Part shown: one piece after another, positions 52,241 to 62,659 of the stretch
Position numbering within the stretch: the stretch's first letter is position 1
Layout: each line of letters starts with the position of its first letter
Assembly (NCBI RefSeq): GCF_019511345.1
Contig: NZ_JAEUAK010000002.1
Location: 434,001-498,000, forward strand
Source of the DNA: Rhizobium mesosinicum
GTDB taxonomy: Bacteria; Pseudomonadota; Alphaproteobacteria; Rhizobiales; Rhizobiaceae
Direction of reading: 5' to 3'
DNA: 64,000 nt
Made by a program: the position numbers and the translations under genes
Notes under the pieces: generated by a model
Told to the model about the DNA's origin: nothing
Databases searched by the model: none
What the model saw: only the letters and a program-made list of their open reading frames with translations

Positions 52241-53824
52241 TCAGGCGGCCTTGGCCGCGTGATATTCCTTGATCGCCACCATCTTGATCGCCGGATAGCG
52301 CTCCGCCTCGTAGCGCAGCGAGAAACCATCCTGCGCCAGGAAGACCGGGTCGCCATCGAGATCACGGGCGATATCCCCGCGCTTGACGGTGAGGAACTTG
52401 TCGAGTTCAGCAGCCTGATCGGACGAAATCCAGCGGCAGACGGAGAAGCGCGACATTTCGAAGGAGACGGGCAGGCCGTATTCGGCCATCAGGCGCTCCT
52501 TCAGGACATCGAGCTGCAGCGCGCCGACGACACCGACGATAGCCGGCGAGCCATCTTCCGGCTGGAAGAGCTGGACGACGCCTTCTTCGGCCATCTGCTG
52601 CAGGGCTTCCTTCAGCTTCTTGGCCTTCATGGCATCTTCCAGTCGAACGCGGCGCAGGATTTCCGGCGAGAAATTCGGCACGCCCTGGAAGACCAGGCTT
52701 TCGCCTTCCGTCAGCGTATCGCCGATGCGCAGCGTGCCATGGTTCGGAATGCCGACTACATCGCCGGCAAAGGCCGTATCGGCGAGCTGGCGCTGCGAGG
52801 CGAAGAAGAACTGCGGCGCGGTGAGACCAAGCTGCTTGCCGGTACGTGCCAGCCGGGCCTTCATGCCGCGCTCCAGTTTGCCGGAGCAGATGCGGGCAAA
52901 GGCGATACGGTCGCGATGGTTCGGGTCCATGTTCGCCTGGATCTTGAAGACGAAGGCCGTCATCCTGTCTTCGGCGGCATGCACGGTTCTGATATCGGCG
53001 ACCTGGTCGCGCGGCGGCGGCGCGAAATCGCCGAGCGCGTTGATGAGGTCGCGAACCCCGAAATTGCGCAGGGCCGAGCCGAAGAAAACCGGCGTCATGT
53101 GGCCTTCGAGGAAGGATTCACGATCGAAGGGTCGGCAGGCTTCGATCGCCAGTTCCACTTCTTCGATAAAGGCATCACGTTCATTTTCCGGCAGCCGATC
53201 GGCAACGCTCTGCGGTCCGTTGACGGGGGTAACGTCGACTTCCGTATCGGAGCCGCGCACCGTATTTTCCTTCAAGTGATAGGAGCCGCAGAAGGTCTTG
53301 GAGCGGCCGATCGGCCAGGTGATCGGGGCGGTATCCAGTGCCAGCTTCTCTTCGACCTCATCCAGAATCTCGAAGGGATCGCGGCTTTCGCGGTCCATCT
53401 TGTTGATGAAGGTGATGATCGGAATGTCGCGCATGCGGCAGACTTCGAAAAGCTTCAGTGTACGCGGCTCGATACCTTTGGCGGCGTCGATCACCATGAC
53501 GGCGGCGTCGACTGCCGTCAGCGTGCGGTAGGTATCGTCAGCGAAGTCTTCGTGACCGGGCGTATCGAGAATATTGAAGACATTGCCTTCATATTCGAAG
53601 GTCATAACTGAGGTGACGACCGAGATGCCGCGCTCGCGCTCGATCTTCATCCAGTCCGAGCGGGTCTGCATGCGATCCTTCTTCGCCTTCACTTCACCGG
53701 CGAGCTGGATAGCGCCACCGAAAAGCAACAGCTTTTCCGTGAGCGTCGTCTTACCCGCATCCGGGTGTGCGATAATAGCGAATGTGCGACGGCGGGAGAC
53801 CGCCTCGGCGAGACTTTCGGCCAT
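52241..53824 (-). CDS. prfC: peptide chain release factor 3
   Basis: 527 aa GTPase that recycles RF1/RF2 from the ribosome after termination. G1 is AHPDAGKTTLTE, G3 is DTPGHEDF, G4 is NKMD; the RF3 C-terminal domain ends with PVFLAQDGFSLRYEAERYPAIKM. Full length. It is divergent from dut with 90 bases between starts. Confidence 0.96.
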   Translation of the reverse strand: MAESLAEAVSRRRTFAIIAHPDAGKTTLTEKLLLFGGAIQLAGEVKAKKDRMQTRSDWMKIERERGISVVTSVMTFEYEGNVFNILDTPGHEDFADDTYRTLTAVDAAVMVIDAAKGIEPRTLKLFEVCRMRDIPIITFINKMDRESRDPFEILDEVEEKLALDTAPITWPIGRSKTFCGSYHLKENTVRGSDTEVDVTPVNGPQSVADRLPENERDAFIEEVELAIEACRPFDRESFLEGHMTPVFFGSALRNFGVRDLINALGDFAPPPRDQVADIRTVHAAEDRMTAFVFKIQANMDPNHRDRIAFARICSGKLERGMKARLARTGKQLGLTAPQFFFASQRQLADTAFAGDVVGIPNHGTLRIGDTLTEGESLVFQGVPNFSPEILRRVRLEDAMKAKKLKEALQQMAEEGVVQLFQPEDGSPAIVGVVGALQLDVLKERLMAEYGLPVSFEMSRFSVCRWISSDQAAELDKFLTVKRGDIARDLDGDPVFLAQDGFSLRYEAERYPAIKMVAIKEYHAAKAA

Positions 53825-53914
53825 GATGTGAATCCTGTGGAATTGCGGCGTATCTAGCGATTAAAGCGCGCCATTGCAATTGACCTTGCGGCATGAGGCA
53901 CGAAGTAATGCCGC

Positions 53915-54385
53915 ATGACCATTCACACAGATACCCGCCCAACCCTCAATTTGATCCGCCTGCCGAACGGCCAGGGCCTGGATCTGCCCACCTATGAAAC
54001 GCGTGGTGCAGCCGGCATGGACCTGCGCGCGGCGATCGACGAGGACAAGCCGCTGGTGCTGGCGCCGGGCAAACGCGCGCTCATTCCGACGGGCTTCGTC
54101 TTTGAAATTCCTGAGGGTTTCGAGGGCCAGGTGCGCCCGCGTTCCGGTCTCGCGGCCAAGAACGGCGTCACCTGCCTCAATGCGCCCGGTACCGTCGACT
54201 GCGATTATCGCGGCGAAGTGAAGGTCATTCTCGTCAATCATGGCGAGGAGGATTTCACCATCACGCGCGGCATGCGCATCGCGCAGATGGTGATTGCACC
54301 ATTCATTCAGACCCGCATCGTCGAAGTCTCGGAGACGACCGAAACCGCACGCGGCGCCGGCGGCTTCGGCTCGACCGGGGTATGA
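53915..54385 (+). CDS. dut: deoxyuridine 5'-triphosphate nucleotidohydrolase
   Basis: 156 aa trimeric dUTPase making dUMP and keeping uracil out of DNA. All five motifs are seen: [46 protein letters not shown] and the C-terminal [11 protein letters not shown]. It overlaps the GNAT gene by four bases (ATGA). It usually follows coaBC; here about 9.5 kb separate them. Confidence 0.97.
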   Translation: MTIHTDTRPTLNLIRLPNGQGLDLPTYETRGAAGMDLRAAIDEDKPLVLAPGKRALIPTGFVFEIPEGFEGQVRPRSGLAAKNGVTCLNAPGTVDCDYRGEVKVILVNHGEEDFTITRGMRIAQMVIAPFIQTRIVEVSETTETARGAGGFGSTGV

Positions 54386-55275
54386 GCGTCGTCGATTCCG
54401 GCGGGCTTACCTTCCGGCAGGATTATTTCGGCGATCCCGCGGCCTGGAGCTCTCTCGTCTCCCTGCTCGATGATACGTTCGGCATCGATATCGATCCGCT
54501 GCGCGAACTTGGCGGCCCGGACCCGACCAGCATGCCGTTCGGCTGGTTTACGAATGAAGGTCTGCTCGCCGCCAATCTCTCCGCCTTCGCCATGCCTTTT
54601 GTCCTCAACGGCAGGCTCGTCAATGCCGCCGCCTTTCAGTCCGGCGCGGTCCGCGCGCCATGGCGCGGCCGCGGTCTCTATCGCGACGTGACCGGCAAGG
54701 CGCTTGCCTGGTGTGAGGCGCGGGGTTTCGAGGCCATCATCCTCTACACGGATAAGCCGGCGCTTTATGAGCCCTACGGTTTCCGCTCGCTTCCGCTTCA
54801 CAAGTATGTAGGCGCTGCACCAATGTCTGAAGGTGCCGCCGTATCACGGCCTCTTCAGCCGCGCGATGCAGATGATCTCGCCCTGCTTCAGGGCCTGCTG
54901 AGGAACCGCAAGCCAGTTTCGGAGACGCTCGCCGTTGCCAGCAGCGCTGCGATGTTCCTCATCAACACGCAGCTCGATCCCGATGTTCGCTTGAGCTATC
55001 TGGAAGAGAGCAAGGCCATCGTCGCATGGAGGATGCCGGTACCCGGCCACGTCGTTCTTCTCGACGTGGTCGCGGCGGAGATCCCTTCACTCGCCGTCGT
55101 CCTTTCCGGTCTCGGCATCCGGGCAACGACAGTCGAGGCGCTCTTCCGCCCTGACCGGCTCGGCTGGTCAGGCGAGGCGATGCCTTACGGAGGCGGAACA
55201 TGCCTGATGCTGCGTGGACTTGAGGAGACAAGCGTCGATCATCCCGCCATGCTGTCGCCAATGGCGGATTTCTGA
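54382..55275 (+). CDS. GNAT-family N-acetyltransferase
   Basis: 297 aa. An acetyl-CoA loop [21 protein letters not shown] and the following [14 protein letters not shown] define a GNAT domain in the first half; the second half (about 155-297) has no recognised domain and may be a second, degenerate GNAT-like fold or Eis-like C-terminal part. Coupled to dut by ATGA overlap. Substrate unknown. Confidence 0.82.
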   Translation: MSVVDSGGLTFRQDYFGDPAAWSSLVSLLDDTFGIDIDPLRELGGPDPTSMPFGWFTNEGLLAANLSAFAMPFVLNGRLVNAAAFQSGAVRAPWRGRGLYRDVTGKALAWCEARGFEAIILYTDKPALYEPYGFRSLPLHKYVGAAPMSEGAAVSRPLQPRDADDLALLQGLLRNRKPVSETLAVASSAAMFLINTQLDPDVRLSYLEESKAIVAWRMPVPGHVVLLDVVAAEIPSLAVVLSGLGIRATTVEALFRPDRLGWSGEAMPYGGGTCLMLRGLEETSVDHPAMLSPMADF

Positions 55276-55277
55276 GG

Positions 55278-55745
55278 CTATTTTTTTCGTATCAGGGGCG
55301 GCAGGCGCCGCTTGACCGGCGAGGATTTGATCATCGACGTATTGGTCTCCGCCCGCTCGGCCACCTTGTCGAGAATGCTGTCGAGCTCACCCATCGAACG
55401 GACGACGAGGCGTGCGATGAAGCAATCGTCTCCGGTCACCTTGTCGCATTCGATGAATTCGGGTGTGTCCTGAATAATGCGCTCGACGATATGGAGTTGG
55501 CCGGGCAGCGGGCGCACCCGCACGATCGCCTGGAGAGGATAGCCGATCGCGGCCGGATCGAGATCGATGGTGAAGAGCGTCACCACCCCACGATCCTCAA
55601 GCCGACGCAGACGCTCTGCCGCGCTCGGCGAAGAAAGTCCTACAGCCTGGGCGAGTTCCTTTAGGGAAATACGCGAATTTCCGGCCAGCGCCTCTATCAT
55701 TGCGCGGTCAATATCATCGACTGCCTGCATCTCGTTAGCCAACAT
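55278..55745 (-). CDS. Lrp/AsnC-family transcriptional regulator
   Basis: 155 aa. Helix-turn-helix near residues 10-60 (IDRAMIEALAGNSRISLKELAQAVGLSSPSAAERLRRLEDRG) and a RAM ligand domain with TGDDCFIARLVVRSMGELDSILDKV. ATG 55745 is used because GGAG lies eight bases upstream. It is divergent from an EamA-type exporter 108 bases away; such Lrp-exporter pairs usually sense and export an amino acid. Confidence 0.92.
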   Translation of the reverse strand: MLANEMQAVDDIDRAMIEALAGNSRISLKELAQAVGLSSPSAAERLRRLEDRGVVTLFTIDLDPAAIGYPLQAIVRVRPLPGQLHIVERIIQDTPEFIECDKVTGDDCFIARLVVRSMGELDSILDKVAERAETNTSMIKSSPVKRRLPPLIRKK

Positions 55746-55853
55746 GGCAAAAACTCCTAACAAGATTAGGTTTATCCAGCCTTTCCCTTTTTCAGCTTAT
55801 AGAAAATGCTGCGATGCCGCAATACAATTTCCCGCTAACGAATGGAGATGGCG

Positions 55854-56756
55854 ATGCAGGGTGAGATCAAAAGAGGCACAGCAGAGATGACGGCAGCGAT
55901 GCTGATCTCGGGAACGATCGGCTGGTTCGTCGTCACGTCGGGCCAGCCCGTCAGCGGCGTAGTCTTCTGGCGCTGCTTCTTCGGCGCACTGACCCTGCTG
56001 GTGGTCTGCACTGCGCTCGGCCTGCTGAAGCCTGGTATCATCAGCGTGCGGTCGCTCGGCATCGCTGTCTTCGGCGGTATCGCCATCGTCTCCAACTGGC
56101 TGCTGTTGTTCGCCTCCTATTCGCATGCGTCGATCTCGATCGCGACGACTGTCTACAACACTCAGCCTTTCATGCTGCTTGCGCTCGGCGCGCTCTTTCT
56201 CGGGGAGAAGATCACAGGCACCAAGCTCTTCTGGCTCGGGCTTTCCTTTGCCGGCATGGCTGCTATCGTCGAGGCGAAACCAAATAGCGATGCCGTCTCC
56301 GGCAGCTACGGTCTCGGCATCCTAATGGCGCTGGGGGCTGCATTCTTCTATGCACTCGCCGCGCTTGCCGCCAAATGGCTGCGCGGCACGCCGCCGCATC
56401 TGATCGCGCTGATCCAAGTTTCGACCGGCATCGTCATGCTGGCGCCGATGACCGATTTTTCCAACCTACCTGCCGATACCAGTTCCTGGATGATCCTGAT
56501 CGCGGTCGGCGTCGTCCACACCGGTCTTATGTATGTGTTGCTCTATGGCGCGATCCAGAAACTGCCGACGCATCTGACCGGCGCCTTGTCTTTCATCTAT
56601 CCGGTCGCTGCCATCCTGGTCGACCGCTTCGCTTTCGGCCACGCATTGCAGCCAATGCAGATTGCCGGGGCGGCAGTTATTCTGCTCGCCGCCGCCGGCA
56701 TGAATCTGGGCTGGTCGCCGGCGAGACTTATTCGCCTGCCGGCAGCCGGACGGTGA
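55854..56756 (+). CDS. EamA/DMT-superfamily transporter
   Basis: 300 aa with ten hydrophobic segments in two EamA repeats (SGVVFWRCFFGALTLLVVC and the second-half GVVHTGLMYVLLYGAIQKLPTHLTGALSFIYPVAAILVD). The ATG at 55854 has GGAG six bases upstream; ATG 55842, four codons earlier, is possible. Probably controlled by the divergent Lrp gene and exporting an amino acid or related metabolite. Confidence 0.88.
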   Translation: MQGEIKRGTAEMTAAMLISGTIGWFVVTSGQPVSGVVFWRCFFGALTLLVVCTALGLLKPGIISVRSLGIAVFGGIAIVSNWLLLFASYSHASISIATTVYNTQPFMLLALGALFLGEKITGTKLFWLGLSFAGMAAIVEAKPNSDAVSGSYGLGILMALGAAFFYALAALAAKWLRGTPPHLIALIQVSTGIVMLAPMTDFSNLPADTSSWMILIAVGVVHTGLMYVLLYGAIQKLPTHLTGALSFIYPVAAILVDRFAFGHALQPMQIAGAAVILLAAAGMNLGWSPARLIRLPAAGR

Positions 56757-56777
56757 GCCACTAGTTTGGCTTACGTG

Positions 56778-57296
56778 TTACTTCGCTTGGCGCGTCGTTT
56801 CGAACAGGAACCAGGTGCGGCGTTCGCTCTGGTCGATCCAGTTCTCGATCAGGCTGGCGGTCGCAACGTCATTATGTTCGTCGCAGACTTCGTGCACTTC
56901 GCGCAGGATGGAGACGAGGTGAAGGTTGTCTTCGCGCAGTTCCGAGAGCATGTCCTCGGGGGTGACATAGTCAGCATCATTGTCCGGAATGCGCTGCTGG
57001 CGGGCGATCTGGCCGATCGAGCGTAGCGTCGTGCCGCCGATCTTGCGGGCGCGTTCGGCGACCTCGTCGGTCATATCGAAGATCTGTTCCGCCTGCTCGT
57101 CGAGCAGCAGATGGTAATCGCGAAAATGCGGGCCGGACATGTGCCAGTGGAAGTTCTTGGTCTTGACGTAGAGCGTGAAGACATCGGCGAGCAGCCCGGT
57201 CAGCGCGGCCGAAATATCGGTGATCGCGTTGGTCGGCAGGTCGGAAGGGGTCTTGAGCGGCGAACGTCTGCGGGCTTCGGCTGAGGTAGGCGACAT
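56778..57296 (-). CDS. dps: DNA starvation/stationary-phase protection protein Dps
   Basis: 172 aa ferritin-like protein forming dodecamers that oxidise Fe(II) with hydrogen peroxide and protect DNA. The ferroxidase-site residues at the dimer interface are in KTKNFHWHMSGPHFRDYHLLLDEQAEQIFD. A basic, disordered N-terminus (EARRRSPLK) could bind DNA. GGAGAG lies close before the ATG at 57296. It converges with the EamA exporter. Confidence 0.93.
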   Translation of the reverse strand: MSPTSAEARRRSPLKTPSDLPTNAITDISAALTGLLADVFTLYVKTKNFHWHMSGPHFRDYHLLLDEQAEQIFDMTDEVAERARKIGGTTLRSIGQIARQQRIPDNDADYVTPEDMLSELREDNLHLVSILREVHEVCDEHNDVATASLIENWIDQSERRTWFLFETTRQAK

Positions 57297-57521
57297 ATAT
57301 TCTCTCCTTGGTGATGAAAACCGTCTGCGCCGACAGCTTTGGGAAGCCGCGGCGGGCCGTGTCAGCGGCCGCTTGCGACAGGGAAAATAGCAAGGCGTGA
57401 TCGGTTTCCAAGTAGATCATGGTTCAGCCGACCTATTCCTTATGGTTATGGACAGATCAGCGCCAGGCGATTGATGAGGCCCGCCTCACCCGCCTATAGA
57501 AGTATCCGCAAGTCAGTGGAT

Positions 57522-58145
57522 ATGAAGATGAGCCTTACCGTCCTGATCGCCTATGCCGGAGCCCTGTTCATCGCCGCCGCCATTCCCGGCCCGGGGATCA
57601 CGGCAATCGTCGCCCGCGCGCTCGGCTCGAATTTCCGCGAGACCTTCTTCATGGGCCTCGGCCTGGTGCTCGGCGACGTGACCTATCTGACCGCGGTCAT
57701 CCTCGGCCTTGCCTTCGTGGCGCAGACTTTCACCGAAATATTCCTCATCATCAAGATCGCCGGTGCTCTCTATCTCGGCTACATCGCCTGGAAGCTCTGG
57801 GCGGCCGGCCTGCTGCCGCAGGATATTGCCGCGAAGAAATCCAGCAGTGCAGGCATGTCGTTCCTGTCCGGCCTGCTGGTGACGCTCGGAAACCCGAAGA
57901 CCATGCTCTTCTATGTGGCGCTGGTGCCGACGCTGATCGATTTGAACAGCATCGGCATGCGCGAGTATCTCATCCTGCTCGCCGTCACTTTCGCGGTGCT
58001 GATGATCGTGCTCGTTCCCTATATGCTGCTTGCGTCGCGCGCCCGCACGATGCTGAAACAGCCACGCGCATTGCAGGTTCTGAATCGCGTCGCCGCCAGC
58101 ATCCTGGCAGGCACAGCAGCCTTCATCGCCACGCGTGCTGCCTGA
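57522..58145 (+). CDS. LysE/RhtB-family amino acid exporter
   Basis: 207 aa with about six hydrophobic segments. The family signature is at the N-terminus (AAAIPGPGITAIVARALG) and continues with GLGLVLGDVTYLTAVILG and SGLLVTLGNPKTMLFYVALVPTL. The ATG at 57522 is used; the ATG two codons later is an alternative, and the open frame continuing upstream is not coding. Exports homoserine, threonine, lysine or similar; substrate unknown. Confidence 0.88.
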   Translation: MKMSLTVLIAYAGALFIAAAIPGPGITAIVARALGSNFRETFFMGLGLVLGDVTYLTAVILGLAFVAQTFTEIFLIIKIAGALYLGYIAWKLWAAGLLPQDIAAKKSSSAGMSFLSGLLVTLGNPKTMLFYVALVPTLIDLNSIGMREYLILLAVTFAVLMIVLVPYMLLASRARTMLKQPRALQVLNRVAASILAGTAAFIATRAA

Positions 58146-58287
58146 AATAAACATTCGGCAACGAACGGTTCTCAAAGGATTTTTTCTCCAGCTCAAGCGG
58201 CCGGCAGGTGAAGCCACTCTGGTCTCACCGCCACTTTGACCCTATTCTCTCTGCAGATTTCAGGATGGATTTCAAAGGGAGAGCACC

Positions 58288-59250
58288 ATGTCGCACAAAC
58301 CAGGCCGCGGCCGTATCTATTCCTCGATAACGGACACAATAGGCGACACGCCGCTCGTTCGTCTCGACAAACTCGCCAAAGAAAAGGGCGTGGTGGCCAA
58401 CCTCCTTGCCAAGCTGGAATTCTTCAACCCGATCGCCTCGGTGAAGGACCGCATCGGCGTTGCCATGATCGAGAGCCTGGAAACGCAGGGCAAGATTTCT
58501 CCCGGCAAGACGGTGCTGATCGAACCGACTTCGGGCAATACCGGCATCGCGCTTGCCTTCGCTGCGGCTGCCAAAGGTTACCGGCTGATCCTCACCATGC
58601 CGGAAACCATGTCCGTCGAGCGCCGCAAGATGCTGGCGCTGCTCGGCGCCGAACTGGTGCTGACCGAAGGGCCGAAGGGCATGAAGGGAGCGATTGCCAA
58701 AGCGGAGGAACTCGCCGCTTCGCTCCCCGACGCGGTCATCCCGCAGCAGTTCGAAAACCCGGCCAACCCGGAAATCCACCGCAAGACAACAGCTGAGGAG
58801 ATCTGGAACGACACCGATGGCAACGTCGATATCTTCGTTGCCGGCATCGGCACCGGCGGCACGATCACCGGCGTCGGCCAGGTGCTGAAGAGCCGCAAGC
58901 CGGATATCCGGATCGTGGCCGTCGAGCCGGCGGATTCGCCCGTACTGTCAGGCGGTACGCCCGGCCCGCACAAGATCCAGGGCATCGGTGCAGGCTTCGC
59001 GCCAAAGATCCTCGATACCAGCATCTATGACGAGGTCGTCACCGTCAGCAATGACGACGCATTCCAGCAGGCACGGCTCGTCGCCAGACTTGAAGGCGTG
59101 CCTGTCGGCATCTCCTCCGGTGCGGCGCTGACGGCGGCAATCGAGGTCGGCCGCCGTCCGGAAAATGCCGGCAAGAACATTGTCGTCATCATCCCGTCCT
59201 TTGCCGAGCGCTATCTTTCGACGGCGTTGTTCGAAGGCCTCGGAAGCTGA
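58288..59250 (+). CDS. cysK: cysteine synthase A (O-acetylserine sulfhydrylase)
   Basis: 320 aa PLP enzyme making cysteine from O-acetylserine and sulfide. The PLP lysine is in [11 protein letters not shown]; the substrate loop is [12 protein letters not shown]; the phosphate loop is [20 protein letters not shown] precedes the ATG at 58288. Sulfide from the upstream desulfhydrase (33441) could in principle be reassimilated here, but the genes are 25 kb apart. Confidence 0.95.
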   Translation: MSHKPGRGRIYSSITDTIGDTPLVRLDKLAKEKGVVANLLAKLEFFNPIASVKDRIGVAMIESLETQGKISPGKTVLIEPTSGNTGIALAFAAAAKGYRLILTMPETMSVERRKMLALLGAELVLTEGPKGMKGAIAKAEELAASLPDAVIPQQFENPANPEIHRKTTAEEIWNDTDGNVDIFVAGIGTGGTITGVGQVLKSRKPDIRIVAVEPADSPVLSGGTPGPHKIQGIGAGFAPKILDTSIYDEVVTVSNDDAFQQARLVARLEGVPVGISSGAALTAAIEVGRRPENAGKNIVVIIPSFAERYLSTALFEGLGS

Positions 59251-59260
59251 AGGGAAATTA

Positions 59261-59376
59261 GTGAGTAGTGAGTAGCGAGTAGCGAGTAGCGACTGAGGCT
59301 GCTTTCGGTGCCTGCCGCAAATCGCTTTGGCTTGCCAATCATTGCGAGTTGCTACTCACTGCTCACCACTCACTCA
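59261..59376. repeat. 7-bp tandem repeats with inverted copies between convergent cysK and comM
   Basis: Four units of GTGAGTA/GCGAGTA (59261-59288) plus a partial fifth are followed about 60 bases later by three inverted units, TACTCAC, TGCTCAC and CACTCAC (59353-59373). The two blocks can form an imperfect stem of about 26 pairs. Convergent genes on both sides suggest a bidirectional terminator-like role; the tandem units suggest slippage. Confidence 0.8.
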
Positions 59377-59379
59377 ACC

Positions 59380-60912
59380 TCATGCCGCTGCCGTCAACCG
59401 CGCGCCAGCAACGCGGTAGGAGATAGCCTCGGCGAGGTGAATACGTCCGACCATTTCCTTGCCGTCGAGGTCGGCAAGCGTGCGGGCGACCTTGAGGACG
59501 CGGTGGTAACCGCGCGCCGAAAACTTCATCTTGTCTGCGGCATCCCGCAATAGCTGCAATCCCGCGGCATCCGGCTCGGCGAATTTCTCGATCATCGCCG
59601 TGGAGCATCCGGCATTGGTGGAAATGCCCACAGCGCCTGCAGCAGCATAGCGTTCGCGCTGAATGTCGCGGGCACGCGCGACACGCCGGGCAACATCGGC
59701 ACTCGCTTCGGCGACCGTCGGCCGGATGAGATCGGCGGCGGAAACAGCCGGCACGTCGATGCGGATATCGATGCGGTCCATCAGCGGGCCGGAAATACGG
59801 GCCTGATAATCGGTCATGCAGCGCGGCCCTCGGGCACATGTATGGCCCGGTTCGCCCGCCATGCCGCAGCGGCAGGGATTCATGGCCGCAATGAGCTGGA
59901 TCCGCGCCGGATAGGAGACGCGGTGATTGGCCCGCGCGATGACGCATTCGCCGCTTTCCAGCGGTTGACGCAAGGCGTCGAGTACCTGCGGTGTGAATTC
60001 CGGAAACTCGTCGAGGAAAAGCACGCCGTGATGGGCAAGCGAAGCCTCGCCTGGTCTGGCGCGCAGGCCGCCGCCGATAAGGGCTGCCATCGTCGCTGAA
60101 TGGTGCGGCGTGCGGTAGGGCCTGCGGTCGGAGAGCTTGCCGCCGGACAGCTGGCCGGCGATGGAATGGATCATCGAGACTTCAAGCAATTCGGCGGGCG
60201 ATAGCGGCGGCAGGATGGATGGCAGTCTCGAAGCCAGCATCGACTTGCCGGAGCCGGGCGGCCCAACCATCAAGAGGTTATGGCCGCCGGCAGCCGCCAC
60301 TTCGAGCGCCCGCTTGGCGCTTTCCTGTCCCTTGATCTCGGCGAGATCGGGCAAATTGGCGGCATTCGGGCGAATGGACGGTTCCGGGCGCGAAAGGATC
60401 TGTGTGCCGCGGAAATGATTGGCGAGTGCTATCAGGCTCCGCGGCGCCAGAATGTCGACCTCAGACCCAGCCCAGGCGGCCTCGGATCCGCTTTCGGCCG
60501 GGCAGATCAGGCCTTTCCCGCTGGCGTTGGCACCGATTGCCGCCGGCAGAGCGCCGGCGATTGCTGCAATCGTACCGTCGAGGTTGAGTTCGCCGACGAC
60601 GACATAGTCGGACAAGGCATCCGCCGGGATGGCGCCGAGAGCTGCCATCAAACCAAGCGCGATCGGAAGGTCGAAGTGACTGCCTTCTTTGGGAAGGTCC
60701 GCGGGCGCAAGGTTTACCGTCACGCGCTTGGATGGCAGCGCCAGACCGGAAGCGTGCAGGGCTGCCTGCACCCGCTCTCGGCTTTCCGCAACCGCTTTAT
60801 CAGGAAGCCCGACGATCTGGATTCCCATTTTACCGGGAGCGACCATGACCTGGACCTCGACCGGAACACCTTCAATGCCCTGAAATGCAACCGTGCTGAC
60901 GCGCGCGACCAT
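59380..60912 (-). CDS. comM: YifB/ComM family Mg chelatase-like AAA ATPase
   Basis: 510 aa. N-terminal ChlI-like domain (residues about 20-140; GLPDKAVAESRERVQAAL), AAA core with Walker A GPPGSGKS and LFLDEFPEF, and the RPYRTPHHSATMAALIGGG segment. ComM is a hexameric branch-migration helicase in natural transformation of Vibrio; in rhizobia it is conserved without known competence. The ATG at 60912 is chosen over one fifteen codons upstream. Confidence 0.92.
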   Translation of the reverse strand: MVARVSTVAFQGIEGVPVEVQVMVAPGKMGIQIVGLPDKAVAESRERVQAALHASGLALPSKRVTVNLAPADLPKEGSHFDLPIALGLMAALGAIPADALSDYVVVGELNLDGTIAAIAGALPAAIGANASGKGLICPAESGSEAAWAGSEVDILAPRSLIALANHFRGTQILSRPEPSIRPNAANLPDLAEIKGQESAKRALEVAAAGGHNLLMVGPPGSGKSMLASRLPSILPPLSPAELLEVSMIHSIAGQLSGGKLSDRRPYRTPHHSATMAALIGGGLRARPGEASLAHHGVLFLDEFPEFTPQVLDALRQPLESGECVIARANHRVSYPARIQLIAAMNPCRCGMAGEPGHTCARGPRCMTDYQARISGPLMDRIDIRIDVPAVSAADLIRPTVAEASADVARRVARARDIQRERYAAAGAVGISTNAGCSTAMIEKFAEPDAAGLQLLRDAADKMKFSARGYHRVLKVARTLADLDGKEMVGRIHLAEAISYRVAGARLTAAA

Positions 60913-61013
60913 GCCCCTGCCCCGTGACCCTGAACCCCAACCTATGAAGGCGGTCACAATCTGGCATGGAAATCGGAATAAAACAAGAACGACAAGCGAA
61001 CGAATTCAGCTAT

Positions 61014-61036
61014 CCGCTGCAATCAAATTGCAGCGG
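61014..61036 (-). terminator. perfect hairpin between gshB and comM
   Basis: CCGCTGCAA (61014-61022) and TTGCAGCGG (61028-61036) pair around five bases. Downstream of gshB on the minus strand. Without a T-run it may be a weak terminator, an mRNA-stabilising hairpin, or an operator for comM. A further TTGCAA-like copy follows at 61038. Confidence 0.4.
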
Positions 61037-61111
61037 GTTGCAATTCTGGAACGGAGGCGATCAAAGGCGGAACGATAAGGACACTTTTTGTAGTCTGTTC
61101 TTGGCTTCGCT

Positions 61112-62059
61112 TTAGCCGCGCTTGCGCTCGATGGCATCCCATAAAAGGCTTGCGATATCGGCGCCGCCGAACTTCTTCACTTCGCGGATGCCGGTGGGCG
61201 AAGTCACGTTGATCTCGGTCATATAATCGCCGATCACGTCGATGCCGACGAGCAGGAAGCCGCGTTCACGCAGAGCCGGGCCGATGCGTTCGCAGATTTC
61301 CTTTTCGCGTGCGGTCAGTTCGGTTGGCTCGGCGCGGCCGCCGACATGCATGTTGGAGCGACTGTCATGCTCGGCCGGGACGCGATTGATCGCGCCGGCA
61401 AATTCACCGTCGACGAGGATGATGCGCTTGTCGCCCTTGCGCACGTCAGGCAGGTACTGCTGGGCGATGAAGGGCTCGCGGAAGAGCTGACCGAACATTT
61501 CGAGCAGCGAGGACAGGTTGCGGTCATCCCTGGTGGAATGGAAGACGCCGGCGCCGCCATTGCCGTAGAGCGGCTTCAGGATGATATCACCCATCTCGTC
61601 GCGGAAGCGGCGGATCTCGCCCGGATCCTTGGTGATCAGCGTCTTCGGCATCAGGTCGGAAAATTCGGTGACGAAGATCTTTTCCGGTGAGTTGCGTACC
61701 CAGCCCGGATCATTGACGACGAGCGTCTTCGGATGGATGCGCTCCAGAAGATGCGTCGACGTAATGTAGGACATGTCGAAAGGCGGGTCCTGGCGCAGCA
61801 GGACGACATCCATCGTCGAGAGATCGACGCGCTCAGGCGCTCCGAGTTCATAGTGATCGCCCTTGACGTCGCGCAGCACCATCGGCTCGACGGCGGCATA
61901 GAGCTTGTCATCGCGCAAACTCAGGCGGTCAGGCGTGTAATGGAAGAGCTTGTAGCCACGCGCCTGCGCCTCAAGGCTCATGGCGAAGGTGGAATCGCCA
62001 GCGATATTGATGCCGGAGACATGGTCCATCTGGACCGCTACGTTCTTGATCTTGGCCAT
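61112..62059 (-). CDS. gshB: glutathione synthetase
   Basis: 315 aa ATP-grasp enzyme joining gamma-glutamylcysteine and glycine. Seen: [21 protein letters not shown] at the N-terminus, [14 protein letters not shown] and [20 protein letters not shown] in the ATP-grasp core, and [14 protein letters not shown] with the Mg ligands at the C-terminus. Part of the rsmI-yraN-gshB-comM run typical of Rhizobiales, with one cupin gene inserted. Confidence 0.96.
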   Translation of the reverse strand: MAKIKNVAVQMDHVSGINIAGDSTFAMSLEAQARGYKLFHYTPDRLSLRDDKLYAAVEPMVLRDVKGDHYELGAPERVDLSTMDVVLLRQDPPFDMSYITSTHLLERIHPKTLVVNDPGWVRNSPEKIFVTEFSDLMPKTLITKDPGEIRRFRDEMGDIILKPLYGNGGAGVFHSTRDDRNLSSLLEMFGQLFREPFIAQQYLPDVRKGDKRIILVDGEFAGAINRVPAEHDSRSNMHVGGRAEPTELTAREKEICERIGPALRERGFLLVGIDVIGDYMTEINVTSPTGIREVKKFGGADIASLLWDAIERKRG

Positions 62060-62155
62060 TTCCGTCCCTTGAGCTGATGCCGCCCAGATGTAGGTCGGTC
62101 AGGCGTCAAACGCAACGGCAATCAATGGCTTCGCATGCCTCCGCTGGCGCAATTT

Positions 62156-62659
62156 TCAGGCCGCGATGCCGGTGCCGCCGCCGTTGCGCAAGAGGTTGCG
62201 CAGGCGATAGGCAATGGCGAGCGGCTTCGGGAAAGGCCTGCGCAGGAAGGCGACCTTGCGGACGTAATCGTCGACCCGCCAGTTCGCCCAGGTGCCACCG
62301 GCGAAGAAGGCGACATCGCCCGTCTGCAGTGTGCGCTCCACGCCGTCTTCAGTGGCGACGTGCACTTCACCTTCAAGGATCATGACCGTCTCGTCCCAAC
62401 CGAACCGCCAGCGGAATTCGCCCGATGTGCAATCCCAGATCGCCGTCAGCGATGCATCGTCATGGCCGCGGGAATGTTCTGCCGTGCGCGCCTGCGGATT
62501 GCCGCTGATAATCCAGTCCGGATTGATCGGCGTCGGCTTCAGCACCATGCGGTCGCTTGCCTGCGCGACGAAAGATTTGCCTGATGGCTTTAACGCGGCA
62601 TAAGGCACGGACCGCGCAGCCATGGCGACGGCGGTTGCAAGCATCATTTTCAAGGCCAT
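62156..62659 (-). CDS. cupin-domain protein (Cupin_3/DUF861-like)
   Basis: 167 aa. A hydrophobic start (ALKMMLATAVAMAARS) may be a membrane anchor or weak signal peptide. The cupin barrel spans about residues 60-145 (GHDDASLTAIWDCTSGEFRWRFGWDETVMILEGEVHVATEDG, GDVAFFAGGTWANWRV), with a pattern similar to ureidoglycolate- and EutQ-like Cupin_3 proteins. Function unknown. It lies between yraN and gshB on the same strand. Confidence 0.82.
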   Translation of the reverse strand: MALKMMLATAVAMAARSVPYAALKPSGKSFVAQASDRMVLKPTPINPDWIISGNPQARTAEHSRGHDDASLTAIWDCTSGEFRWRFGWDETVMILEGEVHVATEDGVERTLQTGDVAFFAGGTWANWRVDDYVRKVAFLRRPFPKPLAIAYRLRNLLRNGGGTGIAA

